Origin: Planktosalinus lacus
Lineage (GTDB): Bacteria; Bacteroidota; Bacteroidia; Flavobacteriales; Flavobacteriaceae
DNA: 64,000 nucleotides
Assembly (NCBI RefSeq): GCF_014640155.1
Contig: NZ_BMGK01000006.1
Location: 168,018-232,017, forward strand
Direction of reading: 5' to 3'
The notes under the pieces are model-generated. The model was not told where the DNA came from. It searched no databases and saw only the letters and a list, made by a program, of their open reading frames with translations. Of this stretch, positions 1-8,438 are shown piece by piece. The translations under genes were made by a program, and so were the position numbers. Within the stretch, counting starts at the first letter, position 1; each line of letters begins with the position of its first letter.

Positions 1-848
1 ATACGTAACTCAGGAAGTTTTGCAAAATTGTCTTCAAAGGAGAGTGCCTTTGTAGTTTCAAGGCTGACAGGCATAGGTTCCATTTGTTCCACTTCAGGCC
101 CGCGAGGGATTTCGCCAAACCATTTTTCAACAAGTTTTTTGGTTTCTTCAACATCAATATCACCGGCAATTACCAAAGTTGCATTTGCAGCACCATAGTA
201 TTGGTTGTAAAATTCTTTAACATCATCTAAAGTTGCCGCCTGCAAATCAGGCAATGAACCTATGACCGTCCAGTTGTATGGGTGGTCTGCAGGGTATAGA
301 TTTGAACGGATTATTTCATCAGTATATCCATAGGGTGCGTTATCTACGCGCTGGCGCTTTTCATTTTTTACCACTTGTTTTTCCCTTTCTAATGCAGCTT
401 CGGTAACCGTGTTAATCATATATCCAAAACGATCTGAATCTATCCAAAGGATTTTTTCAAAAGCATCTTTTGGAACCACTTCATAATAGATGGTTCCATC
501 ATTCCATGTTCCACCATTTCGGCTTCCGCCCCATTCAGGCACCATTTTTCTGTTGGCACCTACAGGAACATTTTCAGAATCGTTAAAGGCCATGTGTTCA
601 AAAAAGTGGGCAAAACCTGTTTTACCGGGTTTCTCGCGGTTTGAGCCAACGTGCATTACGGTTGCAACAGCGACAATGGGATCACTTTTATCAACATGAA
701 GGATTACTTCCAAGCCGTTATCCAGTGTAAATTTTTCATATTCCAAAGTAAACTCCTCTCCTTTATCTTCATCAGTAGTGGTGGTTTTATTACAAGAATA
801 CATAAAAAGCATACAGCCGGACATAAAGAGGTATTTTAATAATTTCAT
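1..848 (-). CDS. M16 family zinc metallopeptidase, lipoprotein, 3' end outside window
   Basis: Reverse-strand reading gives about 282 residues that start at the ATG at 848 and run off the left edge, so only the N-terminal part is present. Residues 1-19 form a lipoprotein signal ending FMYSC, which suggests anchoring on the periplasmic side of the envelope. The inverted zinc motif HFFEH is at about residues 81-85, and a downstream run of acidic residues (VKNEKRQ, about 160) matches the second metal-ligand region of M16 (insulinase/pitrilysin) peptidases. Family knowledge: M16 enzymes degrade peptides inside a clam-shell chamber and are often encoded in tandem pairs in Flavobacteriaceae. Function as a peptide-degrading envelope enzyme is inferred; the substrate is unknown. 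Confidence 0.9.
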   Translation of the reverse strand, partial: MKLLKYLFMSGCMLFMYSCNKTTTTDEDKGEEFTLEYEKFTLDNGLEVILHVDKSDPIVAVATVMHVGSNREKPGKTGFAHFFEHMAFNDSENVPVGANRKMVPEWGGSRNGGTWNDGTIYYEVVPKDAFEKILWIDSDRFGYMINTVTEAALEREKQVVKNEKRQRVDNAPYGYTDEIIRSNLYPADHPYNWTVIGSLPDLQAATLDDVKEFYNQYYGAANATLVIAGDIDVEETKKLVEKWFGEIPRGPEVEQMEPMPVSLETTKALSFEDNFAKLPELR

Positions 849-967
849 AATGTTGGTTTTGTTTGAAAATCCAGCTAATATACAAAAGTTAAAATGCTCT
901 AAAAGTTAAAAAAATGATATTGCAATGATAATGTGTTTAATGTGATATATTTTTACCTTTGTCCAAA

Positions 968-1252
968 ATGCAGATTATGATAAAACTATTCAAGATTATA
1001 GCTTTCCTGGAGGGAATTTCCTTACTCTTATTGTTGTTTATAGCAATGCCTTTAAAGTATATTTGGGAAATGCCCCAAATGGTGCAAGTGGTTGGAATGG
1101 CACATGGTATCTTGTTTTTGGGGTATATCGCTTTAGCTTTTATGGTATATAATGAGCTGAAATGGTCATTAAAAACACTTGCAATTGTTATGATAGCTTC
1201 AATTATACCTTTTGGAACATTTTATATCGAAAAAAAATACCTTACTGCTTAA
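968..1252 (+). CDS. DUF3817 small integral membrane protein
   Basis: A 94-residue hydrophobic protein with about three membrane spans and the stretch LFKIIAFLEGISLLLLLF followed by AMPLKYIWEMP and GMAHG, which I recognise as the DUF3817 family. The reading frame could open at a TTG at 959, but the in-frame ATGs at 968 and 977 fit the family start better. A TACCTTTG element at 954-961 would place a transcript start almost on the 968 ATG, so 977 is a fair alternative. Only 3 bases separate it from the downstream mechanosensitive channel gene, so they probably share a transcript. The function of the family is unknown. Confidence 0.85.
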   Translation: MQIMIKLFKIIAFLEGISLLLLLFIAMPLKYIWEMPQMVQVVGMAHGILFLGYIALAFMVYNELKWSLKTLAIVMIASIIPFGTFYIEKKYLTA

Positions 1253-1255
1253 TAT

Positions 1256-2563
1256 ATGATTGATAAAGACATTTTAATTTCTTATACCCATTTTTTGAGG
1301 GAGTATTTAATCGAATTGGGGTTTACTGAGTTTTGGGCAAGATATATTAACCTCATAGCGGTGCTCATTCTGATTGGAGGTCTCGCCTATATTTTGGACA
1401 GAATTCTAAGGAAAATAATCGTAAAAGTATTCCATCTCTTTTCAGTGAAAACCAAAACCACTTTTGATGATTTCTTGGTTCAAAGTAATTTTCCCAGGTA
1501 TATTGCACACATCATTCCACTAATTTTACTTAAGGCAAGTTTTCCTATTATATTTGAAGGCTTTCAAATTTGGTTTGAAGTTTTTAGTATCGCCATTAAT
1601 GTTTATGGGATTATACTTATCGTAAAAATCATCAGGAGTGTTTTACGGTCCACAAAAAATTTCCTCCGAACCCAGGAAGAGTATGCAGATAAGCCCTTGG
1701 AAAGCTATTTACAGGTGGTCCTCATTTTTCTGTGGGGAATCGCCATCATTTTTGTAATTTATGAATTAACCGGAAAAGACGTGCTCAGCCTGGCATCTCT
1801 GGGTGCTGTTTCGGCTATATTGCTCCTTATTTTTAAGGATACCATTTTGGGGTTTGTAGCTTCTATCCAGGTTTCTGTAAATGATATTGTGCGTATAGGT
1901 GATTGGATTACTTTTAGCAAATATGGTGCAGACGGTACCGTTATTGATATAAATCTGGCTACTGTAAGGGTTCAAAACTGGGACAATACATATACAACAA
2001 TTCCCACATATAGTCTTATTTCTGACTCTTTCCAAAACTGGCGCGGTATGCAGGAATCAGGTGGAAGAAGAATCAAACGCTCTATTTTTATAAAACAATC
2101 TTCCATTAAATACCTCACTCCCGAGAAAATGGAAGAATTAAAAAAAATACAACTGGTCAAAAATTATATTGAGCACAGACAACTCGAGATTGACCGTCAT
2201 AATGAGCGGGTAAGTGCTGATAAAAGTGTTTTGATCAACGGAAGAAACCAAACCAATTTTGGAGTTTTTCGAAAATATCTGGACAGTACACTCAAAAACA
2301 ATACAGGCGTAAACAATAATATGTTGATTATGGTGCGCCAAATGCAGCCAACACCTCAAGGGATTCCTCTTGAAATTTATTGTTTCAGTTCTGATAAGCG
2401 CTGGGAAAACTATGAGGCCATTATGTCTGATGTTTTTGATCATGTGATTGCGGCAATTCCTTATTTTGATTTAGAGCTCTTTGAAGAACCCACCGGTAGC
2501 GATATCAAAAATCTTCTTCAATTTAATAAACCACTCCCACCTTCAGGTGTAAAAGATAATTAA
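1256..2563 (+). CDS. MscS-family mechanosensitive ion channel (YbdG-like)
   Basis: 435 residues: membrane spans at about 30-50, 80-125 and 150-170, then the pore-lining helix LGAVSAILLLIFKDTILGF at about 182-200. The MscS beta domain follows (VNDIVRIGDWI, about 208-218, and NTYTTIP, about 244-250). A charged insertion at about 265-360 is typical of the larger YbdG type. Family knowledge: these inner-membrane channels open under membrane tension to release solutes during osmotic downshift. The start lies 3 bases after the DUF3817 stop and the EEP-family gene begins 20 bases downstream, so all three look like one operon. No key pore feature appears missing. Confidence 0.92.
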   Translation: MIDKDILISYTHFLREYLIELGFTEFWARYINLIAVLILIGGLAYILDRILRKIIVKVFHLFSVKTKTTFDDFLVQSNFPRYIAHIIPLILLKASFPIIFEGFQIWFEVFSIAINVYGIILIVKIIRSVLRSTKNFLRTQEEYADKPLESYLQVVLIFLWGIAIIFVIYELTGKDVLSLASLGAVSAILLLIFKDTILGFVASIQVSVNDIVRIGDWITFSKYGADGTVIDINLATVRVQNWDNTYTTIPTYSLISDSFQNWRGMQESGGRRIKRSIFIKQSSIKYLTPEKMEELKKIQLVKNYIEHRQLEIDRHNERVSADKSVLINGRNQTNFGVFRKYLDSTLKNNTGVNNNMLIMVRQMQPTPQGIPLEIYCFSSDKRWENYEAIMSDVFDHVIAAIPYFDLELFEEPTGSDIKNLLQFNKPLPPSGVKDN

Positions 2564-2583
2564 GGACAACACATGATGCTTAG

Positions 2584-3657
2584 ATGAAAATATTTCTGAT
2601 TTGCTTTACAGTTTTTTGTCTGGTAGCTACTTTGATGCCTTTGATAACTTCCAAGAAATGGTGGGTTAGGGCATTTGACTTTCCGCACTTGCAAATCTCA
2701 TTTCTCAGCCTTATTGCTTTTATAGCACTTATTTTTATGGTAGATTGGGATAATTATTATGATATAGGATTGCTCATCTTATTGCTTATTGCCCTTACCT
2801 ACCAATATAGTATTATGCACCCCTACACTCCTTTAGCTAAAAAACAAATCACAGCGACCCGTATCAGGTCCAGCAGTGCTTCCATACGTGTTTTTTCTGC
2901 AAATATTTTACAGGACAATAAGGATTTTGAGAGGTTTTTGTCTGTATTCAGAAAAGCAAACCCGGATATTGTAGTCCTGCTCGAAGCCAATAACTGGTGG
3001 CAGGAAAAATTAAAAATTTTAAAAGAGGAATATCCATATAGCGTTGAATATCCCTTAGAAAATTTTTACGGAATCATTCTTTTAAGCAAGTTGAAACTTA
3101 AGGATACAGAAGTAAAATTTCTGGTTGATGATAAAATCCCTTCCATACACGGTTTTGTTCAACTAAAAAATAAGACCTGGGTAAAGTTGTATTGCCTTCA
3201 CCCTATGCCGCCAAGCCCTACTGAAAATGAAAAATCATTAGACCGGGATGCCGAAATTCTTATTATTGCCAAAGAAATACGTAAAGAAGACTACCCCATT
3301 ATTGTAATGGGAGATCTCAATGATGTAGCCTGGTCGCATACCACCAGAATGTTTCAACGCATAAGCCAGCTTTTGGATCCGCGAATTGGCCGCGGATTTT
3401 ATAACACATTTCATGCAGACTACCCCCTTTTCAGATGGCCCCTTGATCACTTGTTTGTCTCTGATGATTTTAAACTCGCTGAATTAAAACGATTGAAATC
3501 AATAGGATCAGATCACTTCCCCATGTTTGCCGAATTATGTCACGGTTGCAACAGAGAAGAAAACGGAAGTCCAGAGAATGCTTCTAAGGAAGATAAGGCA
3601 GAAGCCAAAGAAACTATTGAGAATGGTCTGGAAGAAAACGGGAAATCGCCAGATTAA
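2584..3657 (+). CDS. Membrane-anchored endonuclease/exonuclease/phosphatase family protein
   Basis: 357 residues. Two or three N-terminal membrane spans (about 3-20, 38-53, 60-76) are followed by an EEP fold from about residue 100. Visible catalytic signatures are the Asn of SANILQDN (about 107), Glu 134 in LLEAN, GDLND (about 243-247), LDHLF (about 288-292) and the terminal SDH (309-311). This is the full metal and histidine set of DNase I-like enzymes. The last 35 residues are highly charged (Glu/Lys/Asn). Related proteins are annotated as membrane-bound nucleases or phosphodiesterases; the substrate cannot be read from sequence. Its 3' end overlaps the convergent Nudix gene by 44 bases. 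Confidence 0.88.
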   Translation: MKIFLICFTVFCLVATLMPLITSKKWWVRAFDFPHLQISFLSLIAFIALIFMVDWDNYYDIGLLILLLIALTYQYSIMHPYTPLAKKQITATRIRSSSASIRVFSANILQDNKDFERFLSVFRKANPDIVVLLEANNWWQEKLKILKEEYPYSVEYPLENFYGIILLSKLKLKDTEVKFLVDDKIPSIHGFVQLKNKTWVKLYCLHPMPPSPTENEKSLDRDAEILIIAKEIRKEDYPIIVMGDLNDVAWSHTTRMFQRISQLLDPRIGRGFYNTFHADYPLFRWPLDHLFVSDDFKLAELKRLKSIGSDHFPMFAELCHGCNREENGSPENASKEDKAEAKETIENGLEENGKSPD

Positions 3658-4045
3658 TTATTTCCTTATGATCAAATGCTAAATCAGGAAGCTTATCAAT
3701 ACCAAACCATCTTGCGTCACCGGCATCATCAGCAGCCCGGGGAGTAATTTTATTTTTTACAAAGCCCACATGTGCAATTGAAACAGTCCGCCTTCTGGGG
3801 TCTCTTCCCGGCTTACCAAAAGCATACAATTGCTCACATGATGTCAAAGCAACCCCTGTCTCTTCTTTTAATTCGCGTAAAGCAGCTGTTTCCAAATCTT
3901 CATAATCTTCCACAAAACCTCCTGGTAATGCCCATTGTTCTTTATAGGGTTCATTTTTACGTTGAATCAATAAGAGAAGCGTTTGCTTTTCACTTTTGCA
4001 AAATACAACAGTATCTACTGTCAAGAAAATACTTTGACTGCTCAT
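3614..4045 (-). CDS. Nudix hydrolase
   Basis: 143 residues with a complete Nudix box at about 42-65: GGFVEDYE, then AALRELKEETGV, which fits G-x5-E-x7-REUxEExGU. The length and the N-terminal LTVDTVVF and LLIQRKNEPYKEQWALPGG resemble ADP-ribose or nucleotide-sugar pyrophosphatase-like Nudix enzymes, but specificity cannot be assigned. Its ATG overlaps the stop codon of the upstream DUF72 gene by one base (TAATG), which suggests translational coupling. The 3' end runs 44 bases into the opposing EEP gene, so the two transcripts are complementary there. Confidence 0.92.
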   Translation of the reverse strand: MSSQSIFLTVDTVVFCKSEKQTLLLLIQRKNEPYKEQWALPGGFVEDYEDLETAALRELKEETGVALTSCEQLYAFGKPGRDPRRRTVSIAHVGFVKNKITPRAADDAGDARWFGIDKLPDLAFDHKEIINLAISRFLPDHSQ

Positions 4046-4917
4046 TATTTTGGAATTTGAGGAATATTGAGGTTTGTTCCAAAAGTATCGTTAAGCTTTT
4101 TAATAAAATAAGCTGAAAGGAGCGGCGATTCCTTCTCGATATTTTGATGCACAAAAAAGTAAATGTTTTGTAATCTCTCGTCAACCCATTCTTTTAAACG
4201 AATGACCCATTCGTCCAATCGGGTGTAATCGCTCTTCTGATTTGCACCGTTATACCTTATAAAGGCAGTATTTGATGTCATTCGCATATGTAATAAATCT
4301 CTTCTGCCGGCTGTGTCCGTAATGATGTTTGCAATATTAAAACTTTCGAGAATCGCATATAATTCACTTGCCACGACAGGATCATTATAGCAGTCAGTAT
4401 GCCTGAATTCAACAGCCAATGAAACATCTTTAGGGAACAATTTAAAAAATGGTTCCAGTCTGTCAATGCCTTTTGGCGCAAAATTATCCGGCATTTGTAG
4501 AAAGGGCATTTGCAGTTTCTCTTTTAAGTTTGAGGCAGCAAGAAGGTATTCATTTAAGAACTCCTCAGCACCTTGCAAACGTTTCCAATGACTAATTCCC
4601 TGAAAAAGTTTTGGAAAAAACCGAAATTCATTAGGGGTTTTATCATACCATCTTGCAAATTGATCAGCAGGAAAAATGCGGTAAAAAGTAGCATTTAATT
4701 CTATGGAATTAAATTGGGTGGAATAGTATGCCAATTCATCTTTGGTGCCCCTTGGATAAAATCCTTTTAAATCGGCACGGTTCCATTTTGCACACCCTAC
4801 ATAAATATTAGGGGTTTTGGGTTTTTTGAATTTTGATAACAATACTTTGGTTTCTATGTGGTCAGGAGGAAGAGAAAAATCTATTTCTTCCGGGTTGTTA
4901 ACTTTTCCAAACTTCAT
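4045..4917 (-). CDS. DUF72 (YecE-like) protein
   Basis: 290 residues with the family landmarks IYVGCAKWNRADLKGFYPRGTK near residues 38-59, LAYYSTQFNSIELNATFYR, and the later AVEFRH and YIRYNG-like stretches of the TIM-barrel-like DUF72/YecE family. No catalytic role is established for the family. An AT-rich leader separates it from the aldehyde dehydrogenase gene upstream. Its stop is fused to the start of the Nudix gene, so the two probably form one transcript. The start at 4917 is the first ATG and gives the usual length. Confidence 0.9.
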   Translation of the reverse strand: MKFGKVNNPEEIDFSLPPDHIETKVLLSKFKKPKTPNIYVGCAKWNRADLKGFYPRGTKDELAYYSTQFNSIELNATFYRIFPADQFARWYDKTPNEFRFFPKLFQGISHWKRLQGAEEFLNEYLLAASNLKEKLQMPFLQMPDNFAPKGIDRLEPFFKLFPKDVSLAVEFRHTDCYNDPVVASELYAILESFNIANIITDTAGRRDLLHMRMTSNTAFIRYNGANQKSDYTRLDEWVIRLKEWVDERLQNIYFFVHQNIEKESPLLSAYFIKKLNDTFGTNLNIPQIPK

Positions 4918-4969
4918 GATGATTCTCTGTTTATTTATTTAAAAATAGCTTGATGTTTATGTTTCCCCT

Positions 4970-6331
4970 TTATTTTTTGATATAAACCGTTTTTACATTT
5001 ACAAACTCCCTTATCCCCTCTTTGCTCAATTCACGGCCATAACCGGAAGTTTTTATTCCGCCGAAGGGGAGTCTGGGGTCACTTTTGACGAGTTCATTGA
5101 TAAAAACAGCCCCTTCTTCAAATTGAGGAATTAGCTCTTCCATTCGTTTGATGTCTTTGGAGAATAAAGAAACGCCTAACCCAAACTTGGAATTATTGGA
5201 AAATTCCACAGCTTCTTTTTCAGTCTTAAAAGTTGTTACCGAAAGAACGGGTCCAAAAGTTTCTTCTTTAAAGATTTCCATTTTGGGACTGACGTTTTTC
5301 ACAATCGTGGGTTCAAAATAAGTACTTTTTCGGTTTCCGCCCAGAATGATTTCAGCCCCGGATATTACAGAATTTTGAAGTTGTTCCTCCAGTTCTTCTG
5401 ACAGGTTTTCCTTTGCCATCACCCCAATAAAGGTTTCATCATCCATAGGGTTTCCGCTTTTTAATGTTTTAACTTTTGCCGTAAGCTTTTCCAAAAATAT
5501 TTCTGCAATACTTACATCAACGAGCAAACGCTTTCCTGCGATGCAACTTTGTCCGGTGTTTTGAAAGCGTGCCTGAACACAGGTCTCAATCGTTTTTTCA
5601 ATATCTGCATCTTTAAAAACAATAAGTGCATTGCTTCCGCCAAGTTCCAGCACTGTTTTTTTTATGTTTTTTCCGGCAATGGATGCAACAGAGGCCCCTG
5701 CCGGTCCGCTTCCGGTTAAAGTCACAGCTTTCACTACAGGATGTTCAATAATTGATTTGACAGCATCACTTCCCACGAGTAAGGTTGTAAAACAATGTTT
5801 CGGGAAACCAGCCCTTTCAAATACTTTTTGAATCATCATTGCAGAACCAAAAACATTGGAAGCGTGTTTTAAAACGGCTATATTTCCTGCCATCAATGCC
5901 GGCGCCGCAAACCTGAATACCTGCCAAAATGGATAATTCCAAGGCATGATTGCTAAAATTACTCCTAAAGGCTCATAATTGATATAGCTTTTATCAGCGT
6001 CTGTGTTGATTTTTTCTGAGGCCAAATGAATTTCCGCATGTTCTGCATAATATTCACAGACCCAGGCGCATTTCTCAACTTCTGCAATGGCTTGTTTGAT
6101 GGGCTTTCCCATTTCAAGGGTCATAGTTTCAGCATATTCTTTTTTGTTCTTCTTCAGCTCTTCAGCAGCTTTTAACATCAAGTGTTTTCTTTTTTCGAAA
6201 GAAACATTTTTCCATTTCTGAAAGCGTTCTTCAGCTTTTTCCAAAGCGTCAACTACATCCTTTTCAGAATGAGTAGTGTATGACTTAAGTGCTTTTCCGT
6301 TATAAGGATTTATAGATTTTATTGTTGCCAT
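4970..6331 (-). CDS. NAD(P)-dependent succinate-semialdehyde-type aldehyde dehydrogenase
   Basis: 453 residues of the aldehyde dehydrogenase superfamily. PWNYP at about 130-134 contains the oxyanion Asn, the cofactor lysine is in VLKHAS (about 155), general base Glu 229 is in LELGG, and catalytic Cys 263 is in GQSCIAGKR. The length and motif wording (NYEPLGVILAIMPWNYP, GPAGASVA) match the YneI/Sad-like short succinate-semialdehyde dehydrogenases that oxidise succinate semialdehyde to succinate. That substrate is inferred from family resemblance. No GABA-shunt partner lies nearby, so other aldehydes remain possible. It has a 50-base gap to DUF72 downstream. Confidence 0.9.
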   Translation of the reverse strand: MATIKSINPYNGKALKSYTTHSEKDVVDALEKAEERFQKWKNVSFEKRKHLMLKAAEELKKNKKEYAETMTLEMGKPIKQAIAEVEKCAWVCEYYAEHAEIHLASEKINTDADKSYINYEPLGVILAIMPWNYPFWQVFRFAAPALMAGNIAVLKHASNVFGSAMMIQKVFERAGFPKHCFTTLLVGSDAVKSIIEHPVVKAVTLTGSGPAGASVASIAGKNIKKTVLELGGSNALIVFKDADIEKTIETCVQARFQNTGQSCIAGKRLLVDVSIAEIFLEKLTAKVKTLKSGNPMDDETFIGVMAKENLSEELEEQLQNSVISGAEIILGGNRKSTYFEPTIVKNVSPKMEIFKEETFGPVLSVTTFKTEKEAVEFSNNSKFGLGVSLFSKDIKRMEELIPQFEEGAVFINELVKSDPRLPFGGIKTSGYGRELSKEGIREFVNVKTVYIKK

Positions 6332-6492
6332 AATTCTATTGGTTTATTTTAAAATTAATCATTTAAAGTTTTAAACCCTTTGGTTTTAAGGGATTTTTAA
6401 GGTTTTCTTTGTTGATAACCTCGTTTATAACTAGGCCGGTTTTAACTATTTCATGGAGAATGCTTTCGTTATTTTTAATAAAACTTCTGATT

Positions 6493-6900
6493 ATGAACTC
6501 CCGCGAACTTGATTTGGTTGCTTTACGTCCCGAAATTCCTTCAGCAATTGTCACCCCTTTAATGAGTTTTGATGAACAGTTTCAAAACAAAACCTTGCGT
6601 CCTATTGTGAAGTTGCAAAATGAATTGTTTGTTCTAGTTTTTAGAAACTATGTATCCAAACACAAAAATGTGTTTTATACCTTATCGCTCGACAAAAGGT
6701 TGCAATACATTGAAAACGCCATTCAAAAAGATATTAAATTCAGGAACTCATTGAAAGGAATGGTCATAGGGCAATTTACAATTGAAGAATATGAACTTTA
6801 CATTCAAAACTCTTCTTCCCTCAATAAGCGTATGATGAATCTTGTTATCGAAAGACTCAAGAGCAACATTCAGCTCTTAGAGTATGAGTGCGTTCATTAA
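6493..6900 (+). CDS. Conserved flavobacterial protein, often labelled glyoxalase
   Basis: 135 residues from the ATG at 6493. The frame is open further upstream (from 6409), but that extension looks non-coding and the conserved part begins with MNSRELDLVALRPEIP. The body FQNKTLRPIVKLQNELFVLVF, then AIQKDIKFRNSLKGMVIG and SSSLNKRMMNLVIERLK, is a pattern I recognise from a Flavobacteriaceae family that databases label glyoxalase. I see no metal-binding residues of true glyoxalase I here, so that label is doubtful and the function is unknown. The 3' end overlaps the convergent DUF3307 gene by 24 bases. Confidence 0.75.
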   Translation: MNSRELDLVALRPEIPSAIVTPLMSFDEQFQNKTLRPIVKLQNELFVLVFRNYVSKHKNVFYTLSLDKRLQYIENAIQKDIKFRNSLKGMVIGQFTIEEYELYIQNSSSLNKRMMNLVIERLKSNIQLLEYECVH

Positions 6901-7608
6901 AAAGCCCACGATGATGGTCAGTGCAAAACTCATCAGTGTCCCAATAAGGACATACTCTGTTTGCTTGCGCCCACCGCTTTGACTTTTATCGCTGAAGCGT
7001 AAAATGGACTTTGCCGCAATAAGAAACCCTATAGCCGCAATATTATTGGTCAGAACAAAGGTGAGCACAAGTATACGCTCAAAAATACCGATATAGCGTC
7101 CTGCCTTGTCCAGGCTATTCACCCTGTCTTCTTTTTCAATTTCTACCTGCCAGTGCTTTGTTGCTTTTCCAATAATAAACCCGAATGGAAAAATAACTAT
7201 CAAATAGCCCAGTAAAAGAATCAATGTGTTTTGTGAATCAAAAAGCGACTCAAAAAACGGAACAACCGCTTCAAAATTATCAGTGAGGTATAACCACGCC
7301 AACAGTAAAACAATCAGGTGAAAAAACTGGTCCAGCAGAAAGAGTTTTAAGTTGTCTTCTTTTTGGTTGAGTTTCCATAAATCAATCCCAAAATGCGTCA
7401 CCATAATTAAAACCGGAACCAAAAAGCTGCTCCATTGCTGTAAAAAAAGGTATGTAAAGAATCCTGCTAAAAAAGCGTGAAGGTAGAGAAAAGGAGCTTT
7501 TGCCCTGCGCTCCCTTTTCTGTTGGATGGCTTTTGCCGGCTGCAGCACAAAATCTGTGAGTACGTGGGCCAATAATAACTGTAAAGCGATAAGCAAAGTT
7601 TCGTTCAT
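6877..7608 (-). CDS. DUF3307 integral membrane protein
   Basis: 243 residues with six or so hydrophobic helices and the opening LLLAHVLTDFVLQPAKAIQQKR, the hallmark of DUF3307 (His and Asp in the first helix). Small charged loops such as NQKEDNLKLFLLDQFFHL follow. Family function is unknown. In many genomes DUF3307 genes sit beside a SatD-type regulator, and here the SatD gene ends 6 bases upstream of this start, so the two form an operon whose only visible promoter is the operator-covered one ahead of satD. Confidence 0.88.
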   Translation of the reverse strand: MNETLLIALQLLLAHVLTDFVLQPAKAIQQKRERRAKAPFLYLHAFLAGFFTYLFLQQWSSFLVPVLIMVTHFGIDLWKLNQKEDNLKLFLLDQFFHLIVLLLAWLYLTDNFEAVVPFFESLFDSQNTLILLLGYLIVIFPFGFIIGKATKHWQVEIEKEDRVNSLDKAGRYIGIFERILVLTFVLTNNIAAIGFLIAAKSILRFSDKSQSGGRKQTEYVLIGTLMSFALTIIVGFLMNALIL

Positions 7609-7614
7609 AACGTA

Positions 7615-8256
7615 TTATTTTGAAAATACCTGATTAAACCGGTGTAACAATAATTGTACTTCTTCCCATCCTGCTGCCTTTTTTCTCAGATTAATGGCTG
7701 CCTGGCTACGTTTTAAAAGATCAGCTATTTGCTGCTCTTTCATTCCTTTGAGCAGATAATAGACCACTTCTGCAGAAGCGATTGACCATTTATCTGTAAG
7801 GCTGTCCAGAAACTTTAGGCTTACCTTAAATTCGCTGTTGATGTTTTCATTTCCGGTTTTAAGGCTTAGTTTCTTGTTTTCAGCTTTCATGGCATCAAGT
7901 GTATGGCCCGAATAATGAAATGCTTCTCCGTTTGATTCTGAAATGGCTTTTACGTTGTAATCAGCCTCCCCTATCCCTATCGCGATACGCACATCTGCCA
8001 CCGGCATATTTGACTTTTTTTGGTTTGGATCCTGCACTTTTAATACTGCTGCTTTTAAGCGTAACGCAATGTGCAATGCGTCTTCAGGATGTTTTACGAC
8101 TCCCTGAAGGCTATCTCCCCTGAATATTGTAAATAAGGCATCCTGTTCCTTAGAAATCGAGTCAAATTCAGTCTTCAAAACATTTACAACCTCCTTCAGG
8201 AAGGTCTTTTCATAAGAAGTTGAGTTGATTAAATCAGCTGTTAAAACGGCGACCAT
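7615..8256 (-). CDS. SatD family protein, probable DNA-binding autoregulator
   Basis: 213 residues from the ATG at 8256. The frame is open ten codons further, but that extension would lie over the promoter and operator. The N-terminus VAVLTADLINST and the IFRGDSLQG region are typical of SatD; the C-terminus from about 165 (EVVYYLLKGMKEQQIADLLKRSQ and onward) reads as a helix-turn-helix. Family knowledge is thin; the name comes from a Streptococcus stress operon. Three near-identical palindromes at 29-bp spacing cover its promoter, so negative autoregulation is the simplest inference. It is translated with DUF3307 downstream. Confidence 0.82.
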   Translation of the reverse strand: MVAVLTADLINSTSYEKTFLKEVVNVLKTEFDSISKEQDALFTIFRGDSLQGVVKHPEDALHIALRLKAAVLKVQDPNQKKSNMPVADVRIAIGIGEADYNVKAISESNGEAFHYSGHTLDAMKAENKKLSLKTGNENINSEFKVSLKFLDSLTDKWSIASAEVVYYLLKGMKEQQIADLLKRSQAAINLRKKAAGWEEVQLLLHRFNQVFSK

Positions 8257-8272
8257 ACAATTTGTTTTATTA

Positions 8273-8305
8273 CAAATATAAGTCAAAAGACTTATAAAAC
8301 CAAAA
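8273..8305 (-). promoter_or_regulatory. satD promoter (-33 TTTTGG, -7 TATATTTG)
   Basis: On the minus strand TTTTGG (8305-8300) is followed after exactly 19 bases by TATATTTG (8280-8273), matching the Bacteroidota housekeeping promoter TTG-N19-21-TAnnTTTG. The start codon lies 16 bases downstream, so the leader is very short. Palindrome copy 1 fills the spacer and overlaps the -7 element. Confidence 0.75.
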
Positions 8306-8354
8306 TATAAGTCAAAAGACTTATAAAACCAAAATATAAGTCATAGGGCTTATA
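8277..8354. repeat. Three palindromic operators at 29-bp spacing ahead of satD
   Basis: TATAAGTC-AAAA-GACTTATA is a perfect 20-bp palindrome at 8277-8296 and is repeated exactly at 8306-8325. A third copy at 8335-8354 has spacer ATAG and one arm change (GGCTTATA). The 9-bp linkers between copies are nearly identical, giving a 29-bp period. Copy 1 sits between the -33 and -7 elements of the satD promoter, and copies 2 and 3 lie upstream. A dimeric repressor, plausibly SatD itself, is the inferred ligand. Confidence 0.85.
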
Positions 8355-8411
8355 AAAAAAGGATTCCTGAATTTTTATTAACATTTTACACAATATAATA
8401 GGAATTGAAAC

Positions 8412-8419
8412 TACTTTTG
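8412..8419 (+). promoter_or_regulatory. -7 element TACTTTTG of the GreA-like gene
   Basis: A TAnnTTTG match ending 19 bases before the ATG at 8439. No clear TTG is seen at the expected -33 distance, so this is a single-element call. Confidence 0.45.
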
Positions 8420-8438
8420 TGCTTCTAAATGTCATTAA

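Noticed and set aside
6409..6492. Upstream extension of the gene at 6493
   Set aside because: The extension is AT-rich and unlike the family N-terminus; the ATG at 6493 is better.
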